This document shows positions 36,782 through 45,545 of a stretch of 64,000 bases of DNA, piece by piece. The stretch's first letter is position 1. Each line of letters starts with the position of its first letter. The notes beneath the pieces are model-generated. The model saw nothing but the letters and a program-made list of their open reading frames with translations, searched no databases and was not told the origin of the DNA. Both the position numbers and the translations under genes were made by a program. The stretch spans positions 61,940 to 125,939 of the forward strand of contig NZ_NFLV01000009.1 in the NCBI RefSeq assembly GCF_002161065.1, in the 5' to 3' direction. This DNA is from Eubacterium sp. An11. GTDB lineage: Bacteria; Bacillota; Clostridia; Lachnospirales; Lachnospiraceae.

Positions 36782-37594
36782 CTAATGTTCCCGCACAAAA
36801 TCCGCTACAACGCGATTAAATTTGCCCGGTTCTTCCCAAAACAGCATATGCCCGGACTCCTCAAAGAACACCGTTTTCGCTCCTGGAATATTTTCTCCTA
36901 CCCAGGCGCTTCCATGCCAGTCAAAAACGTTGCTGTTTCTTGCCACACATACCAGCGTCGGAAGATTGATGTTCGGGATAAAGTCTCTCCAGTCCAGATT
37001 CGTATGATCCCGCATGATCTCAATACGCACATATGGCGGACAAAGAGAAATTTCATCGGCGATAAACTTCACCTCTTCCGCTGAAGGTTCATGATGCAGG
37101 CAGGCATGAGCCAGCCCTTCCGCCGCACCGCGCGGATCGTATTTGATGTCATAGCAGGTGCGGATAAACATTTCCACATCATAACAACCTTTCTGTCCCC
37201 ACTGCCAGTCCGGGCCGGTGTACTGTGCCGGAGACTGGTCTACACAAATCAGACCGCTGATGCGATGATTACCAAACAACTCGATATAACTCCACAAGAT
37301 AGACGCGCCCATGGACCAGCCAAGGACTGTCACATCTTCCACATCCAGATAGTCCAGAAGATTTTTCACATCCATGGCATAGCGGGAAATACGGTGACTG
37401 TGCATTACCTTCTCCGACTGACCGTGTCCACGCATGTCCATGGCGATGACTTTGCAGACTTTGGACAGCTCCTCTACATTTTTCTGCCAGAATTTTGTGG
37501 TGCACGTCCATCCCGGCAGCAGGAACAGCGGACGTCCCTCTCCTCTTACTTCATAATAAATCTCCACATTGTCATTGGTTTTAAAAACTGCCAT
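36782..37594 (-). CDS. Alpha/beta hydrolase
   Basis: A 270-aa alpha/beta-fold hydrolase. The oxyanion region is LFLLPGWTCTTKFW, the nucleophile elbow GWSMGAS, and the catalytic histidine sits in EESGHMLFWEEP. The start at 37594 follows AGGAGG. It is cotranscribed ahead of the glycerate kinase (20-base gap). Substrate unknown; a glycerate ester or lactone would fit the context but is speculation. Confidence 0.87.
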   Translation of the reverse strand: MAVFKTNDNVEIYYEVRGEGRPLFLLPGWTCTTKFWQKNVEELSKVCKVIAMDMRGHGQSEKVMHSHRISRYAMDVKNLLDYLDVEDVTVLGWSMGASILWSYIELFGNHRISGLICVDQSPAQYTGPDWQWGQKGCYDVEMFIRTCYDIKYDPRGAAEGLAHACLHHEPSAEEVKFIADEISLCPPYVRIEIMRDHTNLDWRDFIPNINLPTLVCVARNSNVFDWHGSAWVGENIPGAKTVFFEESGHMLFWEEPGKFNRVVADFVREH

Positions 37595-37785
37595 TTCGTA
37601 ACCTCCTCCTTTTTTCCGCCGACATGTCAGCGGAAAATTTCTCAACCTTTTATTAAAATGTGATATTACATATCTTATAATAAATGAGCGAAAAAATATA
37701 TATTATAAAAAACATTATTTGTTATATTTTTATGTGTTCTGTAATATATTTTTGAATATACTGCTCCGTTTTTCATTTATCCGCC

Positions 37786-38922
37786 TCACCGCATATAATG
37801 ATGAAACTTCCACGCCATGTAATATACTGCCGTCTCCGACGGCTGCCGGATATCTTTCCCTGTTTCATCCGCCATTTTCTTCAATTTGTACTGTACGGTG
37901 TTTTTGTGGATGTACATTTTTTCTGCCATTTTTGCAATGGAACCCTCACAGGAAAAATACATTTCTGTCAATTTAATATATTCCTCCAGCTGTCTTTTTC
38001 CCATATTTCCAAACAATTTATGTATGTAATCTTCCATGGTATTGTAAGAGATTTCATTGAGAAAAAGTTCCATGTCCAGTTCATCATAACTCACAATGCC
38101 GCTGCCGGCTGCCTGTGCCTGCGCCGCTGCTTTTTCCGCCTCATATACGCGGCGCCGCATGGACGAATGTTTTTCCCGGCCGCTGTCATATCCCACCGCA
38201 AGTTTTCTCCCGTATTTTTTCTCAATCAGACAGCAGATTTTCTCTGCCGCCGCTGTCATATGCGCGGTGGCACACCAGGGGAGAATGCAGATCTGCCGGG
38301 CCGGTTCTCTTAAATACAGCATCTTCCGGCGTTCCGCTTCATGACGTATGGACGCCTCCATCTGCTCCAGCAGGCGCTGTCCTTCAAAAGTATCCGACAG
38401 TTCCTGATACTCTTTAAACAGAAGAATCATCACCCGGTAAGATTTTGTGACATCAATCCCCATTTTGGCCGCCCGTTTCTGAAAATCCATACTCTGGGAA
38501 ATTCCCGGATTATCCAGCCATTCCTCCAGCAGATAATATCTCTGCCGCCTTTCATAACGTTTCGCATCCTTCTGAATACTGTCAGCAATAAGGATTTCTG
38601 TCATGCGCCGCACAATATTACCGTAACCATATACCCTCTCCCGGTCTCCGGTAATCCCCACTACCCCCACCACGTTACCTTCCACGATCAAAGGCAGATT
38701 GATCCCTTTCTTCGTCATGGCATTTTCCATCTCTCTGGTGATATAAAGTTCCGGAAGATGATTTTTTATAATACGTCTCGCTCCTTCATGCAGATTGCCA
38801 ATTCTGGCCGCATCTGTACTGGCTATGATATATCCCCGCTCATCCATGAGATTGATGTGTTCACCAATCTCTCTTCCGATTTCCTCCACAATCTCCTGTG
38901 CCGTCTCTCTGGAAATGTACAT
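37786..38922 (-). CDS. cdaR: CdaR-family sugar-diacid regulator
   Basis: A 378-aa activator. The N-terminus is the diacid-sensing domain (ETAQEIVEEIGREIGEHINL, INLPLIVEGNVVGVVGITG), and the C-terminal PucR-type helix-turn-helix is MYIHKNTVQYKLKKM. It has GGGAGG 6 bases before the start. It lies upstream of the hydrolase and glycerate kinase on the same strand and probably regulates them. Confidence 0.9.
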   Translation of the reverse strand: MYISRETAQEIVEEIGREIGEHINLMDERGYIIASTDAARIGNLHEGARRIIKNHLPELYITREMENAMTKKGINLPLIVEGNVVGVVGITGDRERVYGYGNIVRRMTEILIADSIQKDAKRYERRQRYYLLEEWLDNPGISQSMDFQKRAAKMGIDVTKSYRVMILLFKEYQELSDTFEGQRLLEQMEASIRHEAERRKMLYLREPARQICILPWCATAHMTAAAEKICCLIEKKYGRKLAVGYDSGREKHSSMRRRVYEAEKAAAQAQAAGSGIVSYDELDMELFLNEISYNTMEDYIHKLFGNMGKRQLEEYIKLTEMYFSCEGSIAKMAEKMYIHKNTVQYKLKKMADETGKDIRQPSETAVYYMAWKFHHYMR

Positions 38923-39296
38923 GTTCGTCCTCCCGTCTCATATCTTCCTTCCCGATCCATTTGCTTTTCCCTGTATACTTTCATCAGAGCATTTTTGTTT
39001 TTTATTATAGCATCTTTATTCCACCTTGACACCGTTTCCTCCCCATGATATATTCTGTACAAGCAATGAAAAGGGAGTAGCGAAACGTTTCTATGAAGCG
39101 GGTTTGAGATCGTCTGTCCGATGCCGGGAGGCATCCGTATCAAATGAGAAAGCAAGACTTTTATTGTGGCTAAGGTCATGATAGGGGTCTTTTTTCGTAT
39201 CTGACACCTGACGACAAACCAGACAGCACTTTTCATCGCTGTATCCTTATCAGCCAGAGCCCAAAGGGTCGCTTACAGGAAAGAGAGGATATCTTT

Positions 39297-39719
39297 ATGA
39301 GTAATGAATTAATGAGAAAAGAAGTACGGGAAGCCGTACAGGCGGGTGAGCGCGCGCTGCAAAGCTTGTACGCCGCGAGAGAACAATTAAACAGCGCAAA
39401 AAACTGGGGACTTTTTGATATATTTGGCGGCGGTTTTTTCGCCAGCATGATCAAACACTCTAAACTTGACGGAGCTTCCGCTTCACTGGAGGAAGCCAGA
39501 TATCATCTGCAGATTTTTCAGCGGGAGCTCTCCGATGTCTGCATTCCGCAGGAATTACATATCAACGTCAATGGTTTTCTTTCTTTTGCAGATTTTTTCC
39601 TTGACGGTCTCATCGCCGACTATCTGGTACAGAGCCGCATCAACGACGCCAGGGAACAGGTGGACGACGCCATCGAAAGAGTGGAAATGCTCCTTGGCGA
39701 TTTAAAATCATATATCTGA
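39297..39719 (+). CDS. Uncharacterised 140-aa helical protein
   Basis: A soluble, largely helical protein with an N-terminal coiled-coil-like part (EVREAVQAGERALQSLY), a glycine-rich turn (FDIFGGGFFASMIKHSK) and a C-terminal helical hairpin (INDAREQVDDAIERVEML). GAAAGAGAGG lies upstream and a strong terminator follows, so it is a single-gene unit. I do not recognise a family with confidence. Confidence 0.75.
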   Translation: MSNELMRKEVREAVQAGERALQSLYAAREQLNSAKNWGLFDIFGGGFFASMIKHSKLDGASASLEEARYHLQIFQRELSDVCIPQELHINVNGFLSFADFFLDGLIADYLVQSRINDAREQVDDAIERVEMLLGDLKSYI

Positions 39720-39765
39720 TAATCCCATGTACATTCCGGGAATCTTCCCGGGATATGGAATTACG

Positions 39766-39797
39766 GACACAGGCCCGGCTTAAACCGGGCCTGTGTC
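39766..39797 (+). terminator. Terminator of the 39297 gene
   Basis: GACACAGGCCCGG (39766-39778) pairs perfectly with CCGGGCCTGTGTC (39785-39797), then ATTTTCTCTTG. Confidence 0.85.
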
Positions 39798-39884
39798 ATT
39801 TTCTCTTGTAATTAGTACGAAAATATACTATTATAGTACTGTTTCATATTTTCCATTTGATCAGCAACAGCAGGGAGGGATTCT

Positions 39885-40337
39885 ATGCACAAGGAAAAAG
39901 AGCTGCTTCGAAATTTTTATTCTTCATGGGCGCAGAGTGTTTCTCTGTATACCAGAAGGGCGGATCACTACAACATCAGTTATCCGGTCTTAATGACACT
40001 CTATGCTCTGTACAGCCGGGGCAGCTTGACCCAAAAAAAAATCAGCGAATTCTTTGGTCTGCCCAAACAGACCGTTCATTCTTCTGTCCGGTATCTGGAG
40101 AAGCGAGACTACATTTCTCTTACTCCCGGCACGAGGGACCGGCGGGAGAAGATCATTTTTCTCACAGAAGAAGGACGAGCCTATGCCGGTGAACTCCTCA
40201 CACCGCTTTTTGAAGCAGAAGAAAATATCTGCCGTACCATCGGCATCGAACGCCTCGAAGAGATGATCAATACCAATGACCTTTATAATCTTCTTTTCGA
40301 AAAAGAAATGAAACGGAGGATAAAACATCATGACTAA
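39885..40337 (+). CDS. MarR-family transcriptional regulator
   Basis: A 150-aa winged-helix protein: KKISEFFGLPKQTVHSSVRYL is the recognition helix region and TPGTRDRREKIIFLTEEGRAY the wing. It overlaps the MATE gene by 8 bases, so it is probably the local repressor of that efflux pump. GGAGGG precedes the start. Confidence 0.9.
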   Translation: MHKEKELLRNFYSSWAQSVSLYTRRADHYNISYPVLMTLYALYSRGSLTQKKISEFFGLPKQTVHSSVRYLEKRDYISLTPGTRDRREKIIFLTEEGRAYAGELLTPLFEAEENICRTIGIERLEEMINTNDLYNLLFEKEMKRRIKHHD

Positions 40338-41661
40338 TATTTTTTCATCTGCCAGGAAATCGTCCCGGTCATCAAATTATAGACTTTTCTTTCATTTTGT
40401 TGTTCCATCCATCCTGGCCTTTGCCCTCTCCGGAGTGTACGCCATTGTGGATGGCTTCTTTGTAGGAAACAGCATCGGAGATATCGGTATCTCCACCATC
40501 AATGTAGCTTACCCCATCGTCGCTTTGATTCTGGCCGTGGGCACAGGCATCGGCATGGGCGGCGCCGTTTACTTCTCCATCTTCCGGGCAGAAGGCAAAC
40601 CAAAAGAGGCCAGAGAATTTGTGGCAGGAACCCTTTGGCTTCTTCTGGCCTCCAGCGTTATTATGACAGCGCTGGCGCTCATTTTTGCCACACCGCTCCT
40701 GAAACTCCTTGGCGCTCAGGGAGAACTTCTTTCTCTCGGAGAAAAATACATCTTTGTCATGGCTCTGGGCTCCGTCCTGCAGATTGTAGGAACCGGACTG
40801 ATTCCGATGATCCGTAATAACAACGGCGCTATATTTGCCATGATCACCATGTGTTCCGGTTTTCTGACTAACATTTTCCTTGACTATCTTTTTGTCTGGG
40901 TATTCAATGGCGGGGTCACCGGCGCCGCCTGGGCCACCATCATCGGAGAAGTCGTCGCTATGATAGGCGGCATCGGATATCTTCTATATAAAAAGCAGAT
41001 AACCTTCTCCATTTCCTGGAAAGCCATGAAACGAGTGACCAAATCCATTGTTCGCATCGGTCTGGCTCCCTTCGGGCTGGCTCTGACGCCAAACTTTTCC
41101 CTGATCCTCATCAACCGGTTCTCTGCTTCTTATGGCGGCGAGGAGGCTATTGCTGTCTATGCCTGCGTATCCTACATCCTCACTATTGTTTATCTGGTGC
41201 TGCAGGGTGTCGGTGACGGACTACAGCCGCTGATGAGTCAGTTTTACGGTGCTGGCAAAAAGGAGGATCTGGGGCAGGCAAATCGGTTTGCTTACCTGTT
41301 CGCCCTGTTATTGTCCCTTCTAAGCATTGTATTATTATACGTATTCCGCGGAAGCATCGGCGTCATCTTCGGAGCCTCCGCTACCGTCACGCAGTCAGTG
41401 GCTGATACTCTGATCATTTTCCTCATTGCCATCCCGTTTATCGCCATCAACCGGGTCACCACAGCCAGCTTCTATGCCACAGAAAAAAGTACCTTTGCCT
41501 ATCTGCTGACCTACATTGAACCGGCAGCAATGCTGGTACTCATGCTCATTCTGCCTCCTTTATTCGGCGGACAAATGATGATCTGGTGGAGCGCCACCTG
41601 CGCGAGAATCCTGTCGGCCGTTCTGGCGATCATTTTAAAATGCTTTGCGCAAAAGAACTGA
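40330..41661 (+). CDS. MATE-family multidrug efflux transporter
   Basis: A 443-aa membrane protein with about 12 helices in two repeats. Typical segments are VPSILAFALSGVYAIVDGFF, MGGAVYFSIFRAEGK and, in the second half, ISYGGEE-like ASYGGEEAIAVYA and GVGDGLQPLMSQFYGAGK. Such proteins export drugs or metabolites with a cation gradient. It is coupled to the MarR gene. Confidence 0.92.
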   Translation: MTNIFSSARKSSRSSNYRLFFHFVVPSILAFALSGVYAIVDGFFVGNSIGDIGISTINVAYPIVALILAVGTGIGMGGAVYFSIFRAEGKPKEAREFVAGTLWLLLASSVIMTALALIFATPLLKLLGAQGELLSLGEKYIFVMALGSVLQIVGTGLIPMIRNNNGAIFAMITMCSGFLTNIFLDYLFVWVFNGGVTGAAWATIIGEVVAMIGGIGYLLYKKQITFSISWKAMKRVTKSIVRIGLAPFGLALTPNFSLILINRFSASYGGEEAIAVYACVSYILTIVYLVLQGVGDGLQPLMSQFYGAGKKEDLGQANRFAYLFALLLSLLSIVLLYVFRGSIGVIFGASATVTQSVADTLIIFLIAIPFIAINRVTTASFYATEKSTFAYLLTYIEPAAMLVLMLILPPLFGGQMMIWWSATCARILSAVLAIILKCFAQKN

Positions 41662-41776
41662 TTGATTTGTAATTTATCGTGATTTCATTAAATATTTTGG
41701 TTTTATTTCATCTCCCAAAATGGTATAATAATAACGGAAATGATATATGATCCACATTTAGTCGGAGGTGATTCCA

Positions 41777-41944
41777 TTGGAGAAAGATGCAGTCAAATTA
41801 ACCAGACAGGTGGCGGCTTCCATGGCCATGGAAGGCATGAACTTAAAAGAGTCTGAATATGATGTTCTGCTTCGCTGCGCCGCCGGAGAACAGTCCATTT
41901 CCATGACTATCCAGGAAATGATCGCGAAATATACCGCACACTAG
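41777..41944 (+). CDS. VbhA-type antitoxin of a class I Fic system, 55 aa
   Basis: A short gene with a TTG start behind GGAGGTG. The protein contains SMAMEG, which fits the Fic inhibitory motif (S/T)xxxE(G/N) carried by VbhA-type antitoxins; its glutamate would block ATP positioning in the Fic active site. The stop lies 4 bases before the Fic start, giving an antitoxin-toxin operon. Known: class I Fic proteins have the inhibitory helix on a separate polypeptide. Confidence 0.85.
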   Translation: MEKDAVKLTRQVAASMAMEGMNLKESEYDVLLRCAAGEQSISMTIQEMIAKYTAH

Positions 41945-41948
41945 AGGA

Positions 41949-42557
41949 ATGAAGGATTACTATTATGAATTTGAACAGGACAGCATTTACTGCTATCCTG
42001 ATTCTTTTGTTCTGAAAAACAAACTGAACATTACCGACGGGGACCTGCTGGAGGAGGCAGAACGCAACATTACAGCGTTGCGCATCCTAGCTCTCCGGAA
42101 GAATCCCCCGGCAGGCGTCATGGATTTCCGATATCTCCGGCGCCTCCACAAAGAGATTTTCGGTGACATCTACACTTGGGCGGGAGAAGTCCGCAACGTC
42201 AACATCAATAAAGGCACCATGTTCTGCAGCCACCTGTTTATCACACAGCAGGCAGAGTACATTTTCGGCCGGCTGAAAAAAGAAAACTATCTGCGAAAAT
42301 GCAGCGAAGAAAAGATGCCTCTCCGGCTCTCTTACTATCTTTCAGAAATCAACGCGCTGCATCCCTTCCGGGAAGGCAACGGCCGGACCCAGCGCCTCTT
42401 CATCGAGATTCTGGCAGAGCGGGCCGGATACGAAGTGGATTTTTCCAATGTAACCGCAGAGGAAATGATCCAGGCCAGCGCCGATTCGTTTCTGATGAAG
42501 TACGAGAAGATGGATAAGATTATGTTCAGAATTGTAAAGAAAACACCTCAAAAATAA
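41949..42557 (+). CDS. Fic-domain protein (AMP-transferase toxin)
   Basis: A 202-aa Fic protein with the complete catalytic motif HPFREGNGRTQR (HxFx(D/E)GNGRxxR) near residue 136 and the upstream flap region YTWAGEVRNVNINKG. Fic enzymes transfer AMP to target proteins; bacterial toxins of this size often modify gyrase or topoisomerase IV. No inhibitory motif is in this chain; it is on the preceding gene. A terminator follows immediately. Confidence 0.93.
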   Translation: MKDYYYEFEQDSIYCYPDSFVLKNKLNITDGDLLEEAERNITALRILALRKNPPAGVMDFRYLRRLHKEIFGDIYTWAGEVRNVNINKGTMFCSHLFITQQAEYIFGRLKKENYLRKCSEEKMPLRLSYYLSEINALHPFREGNGRTQRLFIEILAERAGYEVDFSNVTAEEMIQASADSFLMKYEKMDKIMFRIVKKTPQK

Positions 42558-42558
42558 T

Positions 42559-42592
42559 ACCGGGAGCAATTTTGTTAACGCTCCCGGTTTTT
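42559..42592 (+). terminator. Terminator of the Fic operon
   Basis: ACCGGGAGC (42559-42567) pairs with GCTCCCGGT (42580-42588), followed by TTTTTG. Confidence 0.85.
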
Positions 42593-42598
42593 GTATTC

Positions 42599-42751
42599 TT
42601 ATGCTTCGATATTTTTTTGTGTATCTTCCTTTAACTCCCTGACCAGGGCAAGGGCTTTATCATTTTCGCCGTTTTCCAGATGTTTCTCAATTTTTTCAAT
42701 GACTCGTAAAAGTTTTCTGCAAAAGCTGACGAATTCTCACGTAGTACCCAT
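42599..42751 (-). pseudogene. Small helical protein gene broken by an in-frame TGA
   Basis: A good ribosome site (AAAGGAG) leads to ATG at 42751, but codon 5 is TGA. The frame then continues for 45 codons (EFVSFCRKLLRVIEKIEKHL and a Glu/Lys-rich tail ending in IEA). It looks like a small helical protein recently inactivated by one stop codon. Confidence 0.55.
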
Positions 42752-43610
42752 GCTCTGCTCCTTTCTTCTGATTTTCCAGATATAAAGACAAACACATTAT
42801 ATTATTCTATTTTTTTAATTTTCTAAATTTTAACAGTATATTTTTTCTAATTATGTTATTTCCATTTTATCTTATGCACAGACAATATAATAAAAATCAT
42901 TTTATATTTTGCATTTATTAATCAATTTCACGACAAAAAAATTATAGCATTTTACGACATTTTTCCAATTACGCACAACGCAAACTCTTTATATACTTTC
43001 TCATCTAATCAGTTGTGAAGACGCTATAAATCTCCATTCTCCCTGTTGACTTCCATGTATCCCAGATATAAAAATATCTGAATCCACGCTCACATCCACC
43101 ACCACAGTCTGTGCGGGTACATACTTATCGTCTACGTATAGTCATCCTGTTTGTCCTTTGAGTTCTATTCAGATATGACGCAGTTTTCTTTCATCATGAC
43201 AGATATAATAATACTCATCCCAAAAACGACATATATCATATTGTAAGACTTTCCAATATTTTTTGTATACCCGTGTTTTCCGTTTCTCAAAATTCTAAAA
43301 CTTGGTATGGCTCTAATTATCATTTTCTTCCAGATAATATATATATCTGTCATGGGATGAATATCATCCTGATTAATGCAACCAATTCTGATAAGAACTT
43401 TATCGCTAATGTGATAGGTGTCAATACTTGTCAATCCAAATTCAATTTCATCATCAACAGTATCATATCGTCTTCCATTCGCTATTCTTTATAAACTCTG
43501 AACACTTCTAATTTTTCCAATGTACTTTTCCCAAAATTTCTTAAATATGTTAATCCTTTTTCTTCTTATAAACCTGTTTGTCGAACTCCATAGTAAGTCT
43601 CCACTATTGT
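42752..43610. other. AT-rich intergenic region with decayed coding traces
   Basis: About 860 bases downstream of the CRISPR array with no intact gene I can support. A minus-strand TTGGAA, 16-base spacer, TATAAT occurs around 42950-42980 and may have driven the broken small gene. A minus-strand frame at 43165-43434 (89 codons) lacks any family match. The fragment at 43001-43141 looks more protein-like. Confidence 0.5.
43001..43141 (-). pseudogene. Gene fragment of unknown origin
   Basis: A 46-codon minus-strand frame reads VPAQTVVVDVSVDSDIFI and then GEWRFIASS before a stop; it has no start codon and opens right after a stop. The regular alternation of hydrophobic and polar residues suggests a real beta-rich protein end. 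I cannot name the parent family. Confidence 0.35.
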
Positions 43611-44242
43611 GTTTTACACCCTGACTTTCAGCCAGGGTGTAGTTCGTTTTGTGTGTGGCAATGGCGCGCACAATTAAGTTTTAGACCCTGACTTTCAGCC
43701 AGGGTGTAGTTCAAAAATTTGATGGTTTAAGAGCATACTTTAAGTTTTAGACCCTGACTTTCAGCCAGGGTGTAGTTCAGCTTGATGTTATGAAAGGAGC
43801 AACTCCTGAGTTTTAGACCCTGACTTTCAGCCAGGGTGTAGTTCGGCATTGGTGTTTCAAAGGGTATAGATGTAGGGTTTTAGACCCTGACTTTCAGCCA
43901 GGGTGTAGTTCTTATCTATAGTGGAAGAGAGCAACGATGTGAAGTTTTAGACCCTGACTTTCAGCCAGGGTGTAGTTCGGGAAATAATTTCTTTAGCAGA
44001 AATCATTTGTTTTAGACCCTGACTTTCAGCCAGGGTGTAGTTCAGAAAGTCTTTCTGTAGATGGTCTACCAACGTTTTAGACCCTGACTTTCAGCCAGGG
44101 TGTAGTTCAGTAAAAATGTTGCAATTGTTTTCACGTGTTTTGTTTTAGACCCTGACTTTCAGCCAGGGTGTAGTTCAGAAAAAGAATCTCTAACAGAAAA
44201 CAAAGAAGTTTTAGACCCTGACTTTCAGCCAGGGTGTAGTTC
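43611..44242 (-). CRISPR. Type VI-D CRISPR array, 10 repeats and 9 spacers
   Basis: Ten 35-bp repeats start at 43611, 43678, 43744, 43810, 43877, 43944, 44009, 44074, 44142 and 44208; spacers are 30-33 bp. On the minus (transcribed) strand the repeat begins GAACTAC and ends CTAAAAC and folds into a 9-bp stem ACCCTGGCT/AGTCAGGGT (one G-U pair) with a GAA loop, the shape expected for Cas13d crRNA. The last repeat (43611) is the only degenerate one (GTGTAAAAC end), marking the leader-distal end. A leader promoter lies at 44279-44307. No spacer resembles another part of the window by eye. Confidence 0.97.
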
Positions 44243-44307
44243 CTCTATACAAATGAGCTTTGTATAGAGCTTGTTTTTATTATACTTTTTACACTCCTGA
44301 ATGTCAA
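44243..44307 (-). promoter_or_regulatory. CRISPR leader: promoter plus palindrome abutting the first repeat
   Basis: Minus strand TTGACA (44302-44307), 17-base spacer, TATAAT (44279-44284) point into the array. Between promoter and first repeat is a perfect 11-bp inverted repeat, CTCTATACAAA (44243-44253) with TTTGTATAGAG (44259-44269), touching the repeat. It could guide Cas1-Cas2 integration or form a hairpin at the pre-crRNA 5' end. Confidence 0.8.
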
Positions 44308-44365
44308 ACGAAACGAACAGTTTTATTCCAATTTTAAAAAATATTCCTTCTTTCTGCACATTTCG

Positions 44366-44683
44366 TCAAACAATAATCATATCATCAGCGAACATTGATA
44401 TATTGAACGGTGATTCAGATACTGATTCCATCTTACGAAAATCATCAATACATAACGGCAAAATATTTATGATTCCCCCCTTAGGCGCCTCTTTTTTCAA
44501 TAATGAAACTTCATGCCGTAGTGTTGCCTTATTCCTAAGTAACTTTGCATATATAGATTTTTGAATAAAAACATATCCATGATGAATTAAATATCTCCGA
44601 AATTTATCACTTTCTTTTTTATTTTCACCCGTTTTTACAGGTAAATCATACATTACCAAAACAACTGCTCTGCGTCTATGCAA
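44366..44683 (-). CDS. cas2: CRISPR-associated endonuclease Cas2
   Basis: Forms the adaptation complex with Cas1. The 105-aa protein has the N-terminal strand and metal-site aspartate in VVLVMYDLP, followed by FRRYLIHHGYVFIQKSIYAK, typical of Cas2. It overlaps the cas1 end by 8 bases and lies 124 bases from the first repeat. Confidence 0.93.
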   Translation of the reverse strand: MHRRRAVVLVMYDLPVKTGENKKESDKFRRYLIHHGYVFIQKSIYAKLLRNKATLRHEVSLLKKEAPKGGIINILPLCIDDFRKMESVSESPFNISMFADDMIIV

Positions 44684-45545
44684 ACTGTATCTCCTCTACA
44701 TGATAACGTGACATACTCATTCCTTTTGCCACGTCCTTTACAAAAAATTGTATCGCCGTTTCTAACTCTGTCTTTTTCCCTTTATAAATACACTCATTCT
44801 GAAGCAAACCTATTAATTTCTGTCGATATGACCAATCCAATTCACAATTTTGATATTTGTAAACTATTTTATCAACAAAAGGTCGGAATGGTTCCATTAA
44901 ATCACAGGAAAAATTATAATTATTTTGTCTGTTACAATGATGGATTCCCAAGGCAGTGCTATATCCCATCATTGTAATTGCCCGGTTAAATGCACTGCAT
45001 AAAATGGTATATCCATAATTTAATGCTGCGTTAATATTATCAGAATCAAAACGTCGAAATTTTTTACCAAAAAGAACATTAAAATATATTTTTGACGCCA
45101 TTGCCTCTCGATTAGTCACATCGTCTACTTCCACTTGATTTAAATAATTAACCATTTGTTCCGGAATATCTAATTTTAAAATTTTAAGAAGATCCATTTG
45201 CTGCGAAATTTTCATTTTCACAAGTTGTCTCCAGATTGCCCCCTTTTTTCGTTTTGTCCATGCCGCCTGATCCATCAATCTTCCTGCTGTTTCATAGTTT
45301 GAAAAATATGCATTGACCTCACATACTGGATTCGTTTTTCTGTCACAAAATACAACTTTTGTATTTTGTGAGGCCAATTTTACTAATAGTGGAAATGAAA
45401 TACTGCCAATATTGGAAGCTATGAGGAGTTTCCCAATCTGTTCGACAGGAAAACATTTCTCCTCATTTTCTGATATAATGACCATCTGATTGTCACGCAT
45501 TTTCAACTTGTCCTGCGCCTTTGTTACCACAGTCCTCCATGACAT
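44676..45545 (-). CDS. cas1: CRISPR-associated integrase Cas1
   Basis: Integrates new spacers at the leader end. The chosen start gives MSWRTVVTKAQDKLKM, matching the N-terminus of type II-like Cas1 proteins, and has AGGAGA 8 bases upstream; it lies inside the last 53 bases of cas13d in another frame. Family features are ALNYGYTILCSAFNRAI, GIHHCNRQNNYNFSCDLMEP (active-site His and acid) and the helical core. Length 289 aa is normal. Confidence 0.93.
   Translation of the reverse strand: MSWRTVVTKAQDKLKMRDNQMVIISENEEKCFPVEQIGKLLIASNIGSISFPLLVKLASQNTKVVFCDRKTNPVCEVNAYFSNYETAGRLMDQAAWTKRKKGAIWRQLVKMKISQQMDLLKILKLDIPEQMVNYLNQVEVDDVTNREAMASKIYFNVLFGKKFRRFDSDNINAALNYGYTILCSAFNRAITMMGYSTALGIHHCNRQNNYNFSCDLMEPFRPFVDKIVYKYQNCELDWSYRQKLIGLLQNECIYKGKKTELETAIQFFVKDVAKGMSMSRYHVEEIQFA

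Noticed and set aside
43165..43434. 89-codon minus-strand ORF next to the CRISPR array
   Set aside because: No ribosome site of note, no family pattern, and the surrounding DNA is AT-rich and decayed.
43646..44207. Self-targeting spacers
   Set aside because: I compared the nine spacers with the window by eye and saw no match; a full-genome search was not possible.
44676..45545. Type II CRISPR system because Cas1 looks type II-like
   Set aside because: No cas9 or tracrRNA; the large gene has two HEPN motifs and the repeat has the Cas13d stem-loop. Type VI-D loci are known to carry such Cas1 proteins.
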